From JACCSI01 sp035575715 (lineage in GTDB: Bacteria > Acidobacteriota > Vicinamibacteria > Vicinamibacterales > UBA2999): DNA of 64,000 nucleotides. The translations under genes were made by a program, and so were the position numbers. The notes beneath the pieces are model-generated. The model was not told the origin of the DNA, made no database searches, and saw only the letters and a program-made list of their open reading frames with translations. The stretch lies in NCBI GenBank assembly GCA_035575715.1, contig DATLXN010000019.1, positions 62,001 through 126,000 of the forward strand, given 5' to 3'. Shown piece after piece: positions 13,759 to 28,119 of this stretch. The stretch's first letter is position 1. Each line of letters begins with the position of its first letter.

Positions 13759-16725
13759 ATGAAGAAGACGCAGCATTTGACTCTCTACGGTGTCGCGGCG
13801 CTGGTGATTCTGTTCCTCGGGCTGAGCTCGGAGGCTGGTGCCCAGAGCGGGCTCGGCGGGCTGCGCGGGGCAGTCACCGACCAGCAGGGCGCCGGGCTGC
13901 CTGGCGTCACGGTGACCGCCACATCTCCGGACGTGTTGCGGCCCCAGAGCGACGTCACCAACGAACGCGGCGAGTATCGGTTGAACAACCTGCCGCCCGG
14001 GACCTTCACCCTCACCGCTGAGTTGCCGGGGTTTGCCACCTTCAAGCGCGAGGCCATTCTCGTCCGCGTCGGCGCGACCTTCGCGGTCGACATCACCATG
14101 CAGTTGAGCACCGTCCAGGAAACCGTGACGGTGACCGGCGACTCGCCGATGATCGAAGTCGATAAGCCGGGAAACGTGCTCAACATCGATGGCGACTTCC
14201 AGCGGCTGATGCCGATCCAGGCGCGGCGCAACTACAGCGACTTCCTCGAGCTCACTCCCGGCGTCATCTCCCGCGGCTTCGACGACGGCAGCGGCCGGCA
14301 GGTGTATTTCGGCCACGGCACCGAGCACTTTGCACACGTGCTGCAACTGGAAGGCACGATTGCGACCAATTACCACGACGCGCAGCTGACCTATGTGTCG
14401 ATGGGCGCCGACATGGTCCAGGACATTCAGGTCAAGACCGGGGGCGTCGATGCCAGCTCGCCAATGGGCGTCGGGCTGGTGATGAACATCGTCACCAAGA
14501 GCGGCGGCAACACATTCAGGGGGAGTGCGGCGACTGCGTATCAGCCGTTCAACTGGAATGGCAACAATGTCGACAACTGCTCGACGGCACCGGGGTGCAA
14601 GCCGGGATCCGGCGGTACGCCGACAACCGCCTACGTACGACAGTTCGACGTCGCGTTGGGCGGGCCGATCAAGAAGGACAAGGTCTGGTTCTTCGGCGCG
14701 TTGCGCCGGGCGGTCTCGGCCGCCGGCATCAGCCGGACGGCGACCGAGGTCGAACGGATCAATGCCTACAAGCCAGGCTCGATTCTCTTCAACAATGACA
14801 GCGAAAGCTGGCAGCCTTTTCTCAAAGTCAGCGGCCGCGCGGGAAAGCATGACGTCCAGGGATTCTTCCAGCAGGACCGGCTGCGGCTGACCGGAGACCG
14901 CGAATACAACTACGAGCGGATCCAGGCACAGTCAACCGGCGGACCCCTCTACAGCGGGAAGGTGACCTCGGTCTGGGGCATGCGTACGACCACGACCTTC
15001 ACGGCGTCGTACAACGGTAAGGGGGGAAATGACACCTCTACATTCGAGTCGCTAGGCTTGACTGGTCCACAAATCATCATCCACGACTCGGCGAACATAC
15101 AGGGCAGCACGGTCCAGGGGTCTGGACGTCTCCTCGAGGGTGGCAACCAGCAATCGTACGGGTTCCAGCCAGCCTCTCAAATTGTCGTGCGCGGCGACGT
15201 GACCTACTACAGGGACGACTGGGCGGGAAATCATCAGTTTCAGACCGGCTTCTTTGCCGCCCCGCGCAGCACCTACGACCTGCAGACCGAGTACGTCAAC
15301 AACGGGTTCGTCCTCGAGGAACACCGCCTTTTAACGCCCGGCAACATCGCTGGCGGCACCGTGCCGTTCCGTCGCCGTTACTTCTCGCCGGTGTCGTTGA
15401 ACACCCGCGCCGCGCGGGACCGCGACATCGGCATCTACGTGCAGGACACCTGGCACCCGAGCAGCCGGATCACGCTCAATCTTGGTGTGCGGGCCGACTT
15501 CGTGACCCGTAACGACGACATCTTCAACATCCAGCGGCAGAACAGCACCTCGATTGGCCCACGGGCGGGGTTCTCGTATCTGCTGACCAAAGACTCGCGC
15601 AACATTCTGCGCGGCAGTTACGTGCGCGTGCACGAGCAGGTGATGGGGCGTGATGCGATCACGCTGTTCGGCGCGACCGAGGCTGCCGCGCAGCGCAACG
15701 AATACGACGCAGACGGCGACGGGCGTTTCGAAACGGTGGTCGACGACGCGGCGCGCAACGCATCGATCGCCGATTTCGAGTTCGCGAAGGATCTGCATCA
15801 ACCATACGTCGATGAGTTCATTCTCGGGTTCCGTAAACAATTTCCTGGCCAGCTCAGCCTCGATATCGCCGGCATCAGCCGCAGTTATCAGGATATGTGG
15901 GCGCGTGTCGATATCAACGGGATCTATCCCAGCGGACCCAATCAGCCATTCGGCGGATTCGGCGCCATCGACCCGACGCGCGGCATCATCTTTCAGCAGC
16001 AGAACAACTCGTGGAGCACGCTCGAGTACCGGGCCATCGAGGTCACGATGGCGAAAAACCTGTCGAACAGGTTCCAGGCGATGGTCGGTCTCAACCGCCA
16101 GTGGCAGCACTTCGGCGGCACGTGGAACCCCACTGACCCGGCGAGGTTTATTCAGCCTGACGCCTTCAAGAGCAACGCGCTGCTCTACATGCCGCGCGGC
16201 AACAATGAGGAGAACAGCCTGCCGATCACAACGGGTACGACGGTCCACACCTATGGCCCGACCTGGCAGGAGTACTCCATGCGCTTCGGCGGTTCCTACC
16301 ACGCCCCGTTCGGCGTGAACCTGTCGGCCAGCTACACGATTCTCGCGGGACCGTGGTCCGGGCCGATTGTCGATTTGTTGCCGATCGGCGATCCGCAACT
16401 GGCCGTATTCGGGCCTGGTCGAACAGCGAATGGGCAGACCAATCCACTCTCGACGCGGATGCGCTTTGTCAATGCCAACCGCGGTGAAGGGCAGGAACAG
16501 GCGCCGCCGATCAAAACGCTGGGGCTGAACTTCAACAAGTCGATCGGCCTGGGAACCGGACGTGAAGCGGTGCTCAGCGTGGCGGTGTTCAACGTGCTGA
16601 ATGGCGGCAACTACAGTCAGTACAACTACAGCGGCGCAAACGAGAGGTTCAACCCGAACTTCTTGCAATTGCGCAACCAGCAGCCGGCGCGCGCCGCGCA
16701 GGTCACCGTACTTGTGAAGTTCTGA
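13759..16725 (+). CDS. TonB-dependent receptor with N-terminal carboxypeptidase-regulatory domain
   Basis: An outer-membrane receptor of 988 residues for uptake of a large substrate, probably a saccharide or peptide. Residues 1-30 are a signal peptide (cleavage after AGAQS). Residues 33-115 are a beta-sandwich CarboxypepD_reg-like domain: GAVTDQQGAGLPGVTVTA and GEYRLNNLPPGTFTLTA. A plug follows (TVTGDSPMIEVDKPGN; VKTGGVDASSPMG) and then a barrel rich in aromatic strands ending in the terminal phenylalanine of QVTVLVKF. This architecture is typical of the large Acidobacteriota family. GGAGG lies 4 bases before the ATG. There is no TonB box obvious at the N terminus. Confidence 0.9.
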   Translation: MKKTQHLTLYGVAALVILFLGLSSEAGAQSGLGGLRGAVTDQQGAGLPGVTVTATSPDVLRPQSDVTNERGEYRLNNLPPGTFTLTAELPGFATFKREAILVRVGATFAVDITMQLSTVQETVTVTGDSPMIEVDKPGNVLNIDGDFQRLMPIQARRNYSDFLELTPGVISRGFDDGSGRQVYFGHGTEHFAHVLQLEGTIATNYHDAQLTYVSMGADMVQDIQVKTGGVDASSPMGVGLVMNIVTKSGGNTFRGSAATAYQPFNWNGNNVDNCSTAPGCKPGSGGTPTTAYVRQFDVALGGPIKKDKVWFFGALRRAVSAAGISRTATEVERINAYKPGSILFNNDSESWQPFLKVSGRAGKHDVQGFFQQDRLRLTGDREYNYERIQAQSTGGPLYSGKVTSVWGMRTTTTFTASYNGKGGNDTSTFESLGLTGPQIIIHDSANIQGSTVQGSGRLLEGGNQQSYGFQPASQIVVRGDVTYYRDDWAGNHQFQTGFFAAPRSTYDLQTEYVNNGFVLEEHRLLTPGNIAGGTVPFRRRYFSPVSLNTRAARDRDIGIYVQDTWHPSSRITLNLGVRADFVTRNDDIFNIQRQNSTSIGPRAGFSYLLTKDSRNILRGSYVRVHEQVMGRDAITLFGATEAAAQRNEYDADGDGRFETVVDDAARNASIADFEFAKDLHQPYVDEFILGFRKQFPGQLSLDIAGISRSYQDMWARVDINGIYPSGPNQPFGGFGAIDPTRGIIFQQQNNSWSTLEYRAIEVTMAKNLSNRFQAMVGLNRQWQHFGGTWNPTDPARFIQPDAFKSNALLYMPRGNNEENSLPITTGTTVHTYGPTWQEYSMRFGGSYHAPFGVNLSASYTILAGPWSGPIVDLLPIGDPQLAVFGPGRTANGQTNPLSTRMRFVNANRGEGQEQAPPIKTLGLNFNKSIGLGTGREAVLSVAVFNVLNGGNYSQYNYSGANERFNPNFLQLRNQQPARAAQVTVLVKF

Positions 16726-16830
16726 TCACCACCCGCGGCGCCGGCGAATCCCTCTCACGGATGCCGGCGCTGCGCTACGGCCGTCGTCAGGCACATTTCT
16801 GTGCGGGTCTCAATTGCGAAGGTGTCCTCC

Positions 16831-17427
16831 ATGCGACGACTGCATCTCCTCGCCCTTATCCTGCCTGTCCTGATCGGCGTCGAAGCGCTTGGCGCCTGGC
16901 GCGCGCGCGCCGCCGCCCGGCCGCTCACCACCGCGCTTCCCAGCGACAACACCGCCACCGACCAGGTCACCACGAAGGTGGTCGATCATTTCGATGCCTC
17001 GCCGACACCTGCAGCGGGTGGGACGGCGCAATCGCCGCGTCGAAAGCGGGTGATCCAGCCTCCCGACTACAAACCGACCCCGTCGCCGTTGTCGCCGGGG
17101 ATCCTCGTGGGAGACACCCTCTATCTGTCGGGCAGCACCGGTGGCGATCCGGTGAGCGGGCAGTTGGTCAAAGGCGGGTTCGAGCCCGAGATGCGGCAGA
17201 TCATGTCCAACGTGCAGACGGTCCTTGCGGCGGCCGACATGACGCTTAGCGACGTCGTGTCGGTGACCGCGTATCTCGCCGACATGGGCGACTTCGCCAG
17301 ATTCAACGAGATCTACAAGGAGTTTTTCACCGCAACCCCGTTGCCGACGCGCTCGACGGTGGCTGTGAAGGGGCTCGCGCGCGACGCGCGCCTCGAGTTG
17401 ACGATGACCGCCGTGAGGGCGCGATGA
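16831..17427 (+). CDS. RidA/YjgF-family protein, exported or membrane-anchored
   Basis: A 198-residue protein. Residues 1-28 are a hydrophobic leader (MRRLHLLALILPVLIGVEAL), residues 30-75 are a variable linker, and residues 80-198 are a RidA fold: LVGDTLYLSGSTG, TVLAAADMTLSDVVSVTAYL and LPTRSTVAVKGLARDARLEL, keeping the conserved arginine. RidA proteins hydrolyse reactive enamines; an exported form with this linker is unusual. ATG 16831 has GAAGG 9 bases upstream. The stop overlaps the next start (ATGA), so it is coupled to the creatininase-like gene. Confidence 0.85.
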   Translation: MRRLHLLALILPVLIGVEALGAWRARAAARPLTTALPSDNTATDQVTTKVVDHFDASPTPAAGGTAQSPRRKRVIQPPDYKPTPSPLSPGILVGDTLYLSGSTGGDPVSGQLVKGGFEPEMRQIMSNVQTVLAAADMTLSDVVSVTAYLADMGDFARFNEIYKEFFTATPLPTRSTVAVKGLARDARLELTMTAVRAR

Positions 17428-18386
17428 CCACGTTCTTGGCGCGGCTTGCCGTGGCGATGACGATTGGTTCCGCGACGGTTTCAGCGCAGCCGGTCACGCC
17501 GCCCGGCCCAGCCCAGGGCGGGCCGGTCAATCCGTTGTGGCACGAGCAGAAGACCCGTAACTATCTGCCGCACATGACATGGCCCGAGGTCCAGGACCTG
17601 CGGACGCGCACCGATATGGTGATCATTCCGATCGCGGCGATCGAGCAGCACAGCCTGCATTTGCCGATCGGGACCGACTTCCTGAATGGGCTCGAGCGCG
17701 CGAAGTTGGTCGCGCAGCGGGCCGATGCGCTCGTCGCGCCGATCCTGCTGCCGGGCAATTCGCCGTATCACATGGAGTTTCCCGGAACCATTTCGCTGTC
17801 ATCGCAGACCATCCAGCAGGTCTACTTCGAAGCCGCGCAAAGCCTGATGAAGCACGGGTTCCGCCGCTTTCTGCTGCTCAACAGTCACGGTGGCAATCAG
17901 GTCATCACCCGCTACATCGCCGATCGGATCAACCAGGAGACCGAAGGGATTGCCGTCGAACTGGGCGAGGCCGCGGCCCCTTTTCTGACCCGTGCGCCAC
18001 AGGCCGCCGCCCCGACCGGCACGGTTTTCGATCGGCATGGCGGCGTCGGCGAGACCTCGACAGCGCTCTACATGATGCCGAACCTGGTCGACCTCGCGGT
18101 CGCACGCCGCGCCGCGCTGACCATGCCCGAGCATCTGCAGAAGATGCTGCCGGAGGTCGTCGCCGGGGATCCGACCGCGACGCTGGTGTTTCTCGCAGAG
18201 GGCCTGAAAGCGAAGAGCACGGGTAAGAACACCTCGACGCGAGAGATGTCGGACACCGGCACCTGGGGCTTGCGCGATCCCCACGAAGCGACAGCGGAGG
18301 CGGGACGCCGAGAGACCGAAAACTTCGTCCAGGCGGCGGTCAAATTTATCGAGCGATGGAAACAGCTTCGGCCGATGCACCGCTGA
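17424..18386 (+). CDS. Creatininase-family amidohydrolase, exported
   Basis: A 320-residue metal enzyme with an N-terminal signal peptide (residues 1-22, ending SATVSAQ). Family motifs are complete: IAAIEQHSLHLPIGTD (Glu, His, Asp ligands), LLLNSHGGNQVI and HGGVGETSTALYM. Creatininase-fold enzymes open lactam rings or cleave peptide-like amides; the substrate is not evident. It lies between the RidA-like gene, to which it is coupled, and an S9 peptidase, suggesting processing of cyclic or short peptides in the periplasm. Confidence 0.88.
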   Translation: MTTFLARLAVAMTIGSATVSAQPVTPPGPAQGGPVNPLWHEQKTRNYLPHMTWPEVQDLRTRTDMVIIPIAAIEQHSLHLPIGTDFLNGLERAKLVAQRADALVAPILLPGNSPYHMEFPGTISLSSQTIQQVYFEAAQSLMKHGFRRFLLLNSHGGNQVITRYIADRINQETEGIAVELGEAAAPFLTRAPQAAAPTGTVFDRHGGVGETSTALYMMPNLVDLAVARRAALTMPEHLQKMLPEVVAGDPTATLVFLAEGLKAKSTGKNTSTREMSDTGTWGLRDPHEATAEAGRRETENFVQAAVKFIERWKQLRPMHR

Positions 18387-18430
18387 GCGAGCGGTGCGTC
18401 GAAGAAGCCCGCGCTTCACAGGAGTTCCCG

Positions 18431-20488
18431 ATGGTCCGTCTTCTTACGACCGCTTTCGTTGTCAGCGCGCTGTTCGGGGCCGGGCTGCTCCCGGCCGACG
18501 CGCAGACCAAACGCGCGATGACCTTCCTTGACATCGTCGAGTTGCCAACGTTGGCCGATCCGCAATTGTCTCCGGACGGCAAACAGGTGCTGTTCGTGAT
18601 GAACAAGGCCGACTGGAAGGCAAACCGGCAGATTGGACACATCTATCGGATCAACACCGACGGCACCAACCAGATGCAGTTGACGTTTGGCGAGCGTGGC
18701 GAATCAAATCCGGCCTGGTCGCCGGATGGACGAACCATTGCCTTCACGGCGCGCCGCGACGCGGATCAGCACGACCAGATCTATCTCCTCGATACCGACG
18801 GCGGCGAGGCGCGGCGGTTGATCACTCACGGTGCCGCCGCCGCCAATCTGACGTGGGCGACTGACGGCAAGTCGCTGTTCTTCACCGCCAGCGACGCGAA
18901 GTTGCCGGACGAGCGGGAGAAGGAGCGCGTCCAGGACGATGTGTATTCGTACGAAGAGACGAATTTCAAGCAGCGGCATCTGTGGCTTACCGATCTGCAC
19001 GGCAAAACGAAGAAGCTCACTGACGGTGACTTCTCGGTTGAGAGCTACAGCTTGTCTGCCGACGGCAAGCGCATCGTCATGCAGCGAGCCGCGTCGCCGC
19101 TGATCGAACATGGCCCGACCGGTGAACTGTGGGTGGCCAACGCCGACGGGAGCGGTGCGGTTCAGCTGACCAGGAACACGATCGCCGAAAGCAACGCGGC
19201 GTTGTCGCCCGACGGCAGCACGGTGGCGTTCACGGCTGGAGCCAACGAGAAATTCGAGTCCTATTACAACGGCAAGATCTTCGTGATGCCGGCAACCGGC
19301 GGCGACGCGCGCGTGCTGTTGCCAGAGGTCGCCTACGGTGTCGACGACGTGGCGTGGACCGCCGACGGCAAGAGCTTGTTGTTCACCGCCAACATGGGCG
19401 TGCACAACGAGTTGATGAAAGTCGATGTGGCGACCAAAGAGGTTGCCACGCTGACCAGCGACGAGCATTCACTCGGCCACTGGTCGTACGTCGATTCGGC
19501 GAAGATGCACATCTTCACGCGCAACATGCCGACCCGTCCTAGCGAGGTCTACACGCTGCAAGGCGACAGCTTCGGGGAGCCGCGTCGGGTGACCAACGTG
19601 TTCGAGTTCATCGGCCGCCAGTTCAAGCTCGCGCGCCAGCATCGTTTGACCTGGAAAGGTCAGGATGGGCAGGCGGTTGAGGGCATGTTGTATTACCCGG
19701 TCGATTACGTGGCCGGCCAGCGCTATCCGCTGATCGTGTCGACCCACGGCGGACCGCAGGCCTCCGATAAGTGGGGTTTCAGCAGCGATGTGCAGGTCTA
19801 CGCCGGCAAGGGCTATGCGGTGCTCAAGCCGAATTACCGCGGCAGCACCGGCTACGGCGACGCCTTTCTGCGCGACATGGTCGGCGGCTACTTCAGGCAA
19901 TCGCATCTCGACGTCATCACCGGCGTCGACGCGGTGATCGCAATGGGGCTGGCCGATCCCGACAAGCTGGTGAAAATGGGCTGGAGCGCCGGCGGCCACA
20001 TGACCAACAAGCTGATCACGTTTACCGACCGCTTCAAGGCGGCGAGTAGTGGTGCGGGTGCGGCGAACTGGATCTCGATGTATGCGCAGAGCGATACGCG
20101 CGCGCAACGTACGCCGTGGTTTGGCGGCACGCCGTGGCAGGCCAATGCGCCGATCGACCTCTACTGGGCACAGTCGCCGCTCAAGGACGTGTCGAAGGTC
20201 AACACGCCGACGCTGTTTCTGGTTGGCGCCGAGGATCCGCGGGTGCCGATGCCGCAATCGATTGAAATGTGGCGTGGGTTGAAGTCGCACGGCGTGCCGA
20301 CCAAGCTCTACATTGCCCCGCGTGAAGGTCATGGCTGGACCGAGCTGCGCCACCGCCTGTTCAAGTTTCAGATCGAGATGGAATGGTTTGAGAAGTGGGT
20401 GAATAACAAGTCGTATGTCTGGGAGAAGGCGCCTGGCGACGATAAGGATCCTCGCGGTCGATTGCCGGTCCCGTCACCCCCGTCTTGA
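18431..20488 (+). CDS. S9-family prolyl oligopeptidase / dipeptidyl peptidase, exported
   Basis: A 685-residue serine peptidase. ATG 18431 follows GGAG by 6 bases and starts a signal peptide ending at ADAQ. Residues about 40-400 are a beta-propeller made of PD40-type blades (PQLSPDGKQVLFV; NPAWSPDGRTIAFTA; NAALSPDGSTVAFTA). Residues 440-680 are the alpha/beta hydrolase domain, with PLIVSTHGGPQ, nucleophile motif MGWSAGGHM, acid GAEDPRVPMP and histidine REGHGWTE. It ends the RidA/creatininase/S9 group. It would cleave short peptides after proline or similar residues. Confidence 0.92.
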   Translation: MVRLLTTAFVVSALFGAGLLPADAQTKRAMTFLDIVELPTLADPQLSPDGKQVLFVMNKADWKANRQIGHIYRINTDGTNQMQLTFGERGESNPAWSPDGRTIAFTARRDADQHDQIYLLDTDGGEARRLITHGAAAANLTWATDGKSLFFTASDAKLPDEREKERVQDDVYSYEETNFKQRHLWLTDLHGKTKKLTDGDFSVESYSLSADGKRIVMQRAASPLIEHGPTGELWVANADGSGAVQLTRNTIAESNAALSPDGSTVAFTAGANEKFESYYNGKIFVMPATGGDARVLLPEVAYGVDDVAWTADGKSLLFTANMGVHNELMKVDVATKEVATLTSDEHSLGHWSYVDSAKMHIFTRNMPTRPSEVYTLQGDSFGEPRRVTNVFEFIGRQFKLARQHRLTWKGQDGQAVEGMLYYPVDYVAGQRYPLIVSTHGGPQASDKWGFSSDVQVYAGKGYAVLKPNYRGSTGYGDAFLRDMVGGYFRQSHLDVITGVDAVIAMGLADPDKLVKMGWSAGGHMTNKLITFTDRFKAASSGAGAANWISMYAQSDTRAQRTPWFGGTPWQANAPIDLYWAQSPLKDVSKVNTPTLFLVGAEDPRVPMPQSIEMWRGLKSHGVPTKLYIAPREGHGWTELRHRLFKFQIEMEWFEKWVNNKSYVWEKAPGDDKDPRGRLPVPSPPS

Positions 20489-20550
20489 CCGCCCCTGTCG
20501 CTGTCCTTTGGCATGCGTAATGCCGTGCTCAAGTTTCATGAGCGCAAGTC

Positions 20551-22062
20551 TTGGCGAAAATTCTTCTAGCCGTTTGCATCTTGTGGACAATTCGCTTGAA
20601 CTGGCTGATTGTCAGTTATGTTCTGCGACTTGATGGCGTCGAGCGCCGACACGTCGAGTCGGCGAGTTTTGTTTTTGTAGGTCTAGTCGTGGCGTTCGCT
20701 TTGATTAGACGCCCGAGCGCACCGTCGGCTCGTCCAACTCCAGGCCGGTTACCCATCTGGCTTGTATTGCCCGCCTGTCTATTGGCGTCCATAGCGACGT
20801 TTTTCTCAGCGATCTCTCTCGGTCTACTGTCCGACGATTTCGTTCTGCTTTCCCGCGCATCAAGCGGTGATGTTTTCAACGGCGGATGGGAGTTCTGGCG
20901 CCCTGTACCGCTCACGCTGTGGTGGGTTTTAAGCAGGTTGGTGGACGGGCGCGAATTACCGATTGCGCTGCACCTTGTGAACATCTCACTCCACGGGTTC
21001 AACGCGTGGCTCGTATTCCTGTGTGCGATGCGCGCGGGTGTGCCAAGACTCCAGTCGTGCCTCGCAGCAGCCATGTTCATAGTCTTCCCGGCCAGTGTAG
21101 AGCCAGTCGCGTGGCTCGCTGGGGTATTTGACTTGTTATTGTGCGCGTGGGTGCTACTAGGTTTCTTGGTGGTCACCGCAACGAATCCCACGCGGAGCCC
21201 CGCCGTGACACTAACGATCTTGACTTTACTCGCGCTTGGTACAAAAGAGACCGCAATCGCGGTCCCCTTTCTGTGGGCTGCGGCAGCTGTGGCGGCAGGA
21301 CTCTTTCGTGAAAGTCTTGATCGCCGGCGGTGGGAAGTCATTGCACCTGTGACAGCGGTCATCGCCTACGTGAGCGCCCGGCTTGTGACTGGGGTCTCGT
21401 CGAGCTCTTACCCTCCACTCACTGGTTTTCGCGCGAAAGAATTACTGAGTCGACCTTTTGCCGCGCTGTTCATGCCGTTTCACGAAGCACTCCCGAGGGG
21501 CTTTTCGTGGGCGATCGCTTTTTCGGCCGCGGCGGTTCCGACGGTATTCATGTTGTCTGCGGTGGATTGGAATTCCAACCCCAAACGAGTGAAGACGATC
21601 ATCGGGCTCCTCGCGTTCATTTTGATCTCGGTCGCACCCATCTTCACGGTGTTCTTTATTGGGCCTGACTTGCAGAACTCCAGATATATCCAGCTGGCCA
21701 GCGCGGCGTGGGTCATCGCGCTCGCCGTTGCCGGCGACGTCTCCAACCGCTACGCCACGGTATTCACGACCGCGGTTTTCGTTTTATTGATTGGCGTCTT
21801 CACGATCACCCAGAGACATCACTTGTGGCATTGGCAACGCGCAGCCATCCAAAGGGATAGCCTTATCAATGCCGCTAAACGGTTGAGCGTCGGGTGCGAC
21901 GGTCGTATCGCGATGGGGCAGATACCGGACAGCTCGAACGGGGCATATGTCTTGCGAAACGGAGCCCGCGAGGCACTTGCAGCGGAAGACATACGCGTTG
22001 TCGACGTATCCGTGGTCATACCCGACTGCATCCTGAGACAGCCGTCGGATCCCGAGAAGTGA
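20551..22062 (+). CDS. Polytopic membrane protein, GT-C glycosyltransferase-like
   Basis: About 503 residues with 11-13 predicted hydrophobic segments. The segment AISLGLLSDDFVLLSRASSG after the third helix has the Asp-Asp of GT-C lipid-sugar transferases (PMT/ArnT type), which suggests transfer of sugars from a lipid carrier. A 60-residue soluble tail at the C terminus contains RIAMGQIPDSSNGAYVLRNG. The start is uncertain: the frame opens at TTG 20551, just after an in-frame stop at 20539, without a ribosome site. Base composition is less GC-rich than neighbouring genes and codon use is less biased, so it may have been acquired. It stands alone, with non-coding DNA downstream. Confidence 0.6.
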   Translation: MAKILLAVCILWTIRLNWLIVSYVLRLDGVERRHVESASFVFVGLVVAFALIRRPSAPSARPTPGRLPIWLVLPACLLASIATFFSAISLGLLSDDFVLLSRASSGDVFNGGWEFWRPVPLTLWWVLSRLVDGRELPIALHLVNISLHGFNAWLVFLCAMRAGVPRLQSCLAAAMFIVFPASVEPVAWLAGVFDLLLCAWVLLGFLVVTATNPTRSPAVTLTILTLLALGTKETAIAVPFLWAAAAVAAGLFRESLDRRRWEVIAPVTAVIAYVSARLVTGVSSSSYPPLTGFRAKELLSRPFAALFMPFHEALPRGFSWAIAFSAAAVPTVFMLSAVDWNSNPKRVKTIIGLLAFILISVAPIFTVFFIGPDLQNSRYIQLASAAWVIALAVAGDVSNRYATVFTTAVFVLLIGVFTITQRHHLWHWQRAAIQRDSLINAAKRLSVGCDGRIAMGQIPDSSNGAYVLRNGAREALAAEDIRVVDVSVVIPDCILRQPSDPEK

Positions 22063-22448
22063 CGGTGGCTACATAGGTGCCGCCACCCGGAGGGACGCGA
22101 TGCGCAGCGGACCGCGGCAGTTGCCGGCTGCGGCAGCACTGCTGCGTACAGCGCCGCTGCCCTTCGGAGACTTGGCCGCAGCTCTCGTCATCGCACCGGT
22201 CATCTGTCGCGGATCTAGAACAAGCGACCGCGTTAGTCTTTGGGGGGCACGATGGCCCGAGCGTGTGGGGCGGCCCCGGTAGCGGGCGCACTGCGTTTCC
22301 AGAGGTCTGCCCACCTGTGGGCTCCAAAACTTCGCTTTGCGCTCACAGGTTGTGATACAAGTTCCTTGAGAAATTTTTCACAAGGTGGCTTCGCGGACGA
22401 AAACCGGGGTAAAGTGCAACGGTTTGTCCGCCGGAGTGTGCTGATCCC
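22063..22448 (+). other. Non-coding region upstream of the respiratory operon
   Basis: This 386-base stretch has no convincing gene. It contains GC-rich sequence up to about 22320 and an AT-richer block at 22350-22385 that holds the Rex-like operator. No consensus -10/-35 pair could be placed with confidence. It is the only sizeable gap before the operon of 13 kb and must carry its promoter. Confidence 0.6.
22366..22383. promoter_or_regulatory. Candidate Rex (NADH/NAD+ sensor) operator
   Basis: TTGAGAAATTTTTCACAA matches the Rex consensus TTGTGAANNNNTTCACAA at 13 of 14 defined positions. The symmetry extends two further base pairs on each side (CC and GG). It lies 66 bases before ActA, the first gene of the alternative complex III and oxidase operon; respiratory genes are classical Rex targets. 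Confidence 0.6.
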
Positions 22449-23108
22449 ATGCCGCAGGTTTTTCCGAAGAGTGCCAATCAGTGGTCCCGAGCCAGTCTCG
22501 TGGGCGTTTTGTTCGTGGTGCTCAGTCTTGGTTGGATAGTTGCCGTCATTCAGCGGTCCGATTTCGTCACGTCGGCCAACCAGTTTGTCGAGCAGCCGGT
22601 CCAGTTCTCGCACCAGCACCACGTCGGCGGCATCGGCATCGATTGCCGCTACTGCCACACGTCGGTTGAGGTCGCTTCATCGGCGGGCATCCCGCCGACC
22701 AAGACGTGCATCAACTGCCACTCGCAGATCTGGTCGACCAGTCCGTATCTCGAGCCGGTGCGCGCCAGCTTCCGCGACGACAAGCCGCTGCGCTGGATTC
22801 GAGTGCACGACCTGCCCGATTTCGTGTACTTCAATCACAGCATTCACGTGAAGAAGGGTGTCGGTTGCGAGACCTGTCATGGCCGCGTCGACCGTATGCC
22901 GCTGATGATTCAGAAATCGACGCTGCAGATGGAATGGTGTCTGGACTGCCACCGCGATCCGGCGAAGTTCATTCGCCCACGCGAGGAAGTCGTGACGATG
23001 GGTTACCGGCCGGCGGGTGACCAGCGCGAAATCGGTGAACAGCTGGTGCGCGATTACAAGATCGCCGGCGTCAAGCAACTGACGAGTTGCTCGGTGTGCC
23101 ATCGGTAG
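22449..23108 (+). CDS. actA: Alternative complex III subunit ActA, pentahaem cytochrome c
   Basis: A 219-residue periplasmic cytochrome. Residues 15-35 form a membrane anchor (SLVGVLFVVLSLGWIVAVI). Five CxxCH motifs follow: CRYCH, CINCH, CETCH, CLDCH and CSVCH, with separate histidines (QFSHQHHVGG, FNHSIHVKKG) as distal ligands. ActA passes electrons out of the complex. It is the first gene of the operon; a GGAG lies 13 bases upstream of the ATG. Confidence 0.92.
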   Translation: MPQVFPKSANQWSRASLVGVLFVVLSLGWIVAVIQRSDFVTSANQFVEQPVQFSHQHHVGGIGIDCRYCHTSVEVASSAGIPPTKTCINCHSQIWSTSPYLEPVRASFRDDKPLRWIRVHDLPDFVYFNHSIHVKKGVGCETCHGRVDRMPLMIQKSTLQMEWCLDCHRDPAKFIRPREEVVTMGYRPAGDQREIGEQLVRDYKIAGVKQLTSCSVCHR

Positions 23109-23110
23109 GG

Positions 23111-23158
23111 CAGGTCGGTAGGTAGGCAGGTCGGCAGGTAGGCGGGTAGGCAGGTCGG
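23111..23158. repeat. Octamer array between actA and actB
   Basis: Six 8-base units (consensus CAGGTMGG: caggtcgg, taggtagg, caggtcgg, caggtagg, cgggtagg, caggtcgg) follow the actA stop at once. The array separates two genes of one operon and has no coding role. A related GGTAGGTAGG tract occurs at 41071-41084. Confidence 0.8.
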
Positions 23159-23182
23159 GGCGGGTTGGGGAGCAAAGGATAA

Positions 23183-28116
<4,934 letters not shown>

Positions 28117-28119
28117 GCC

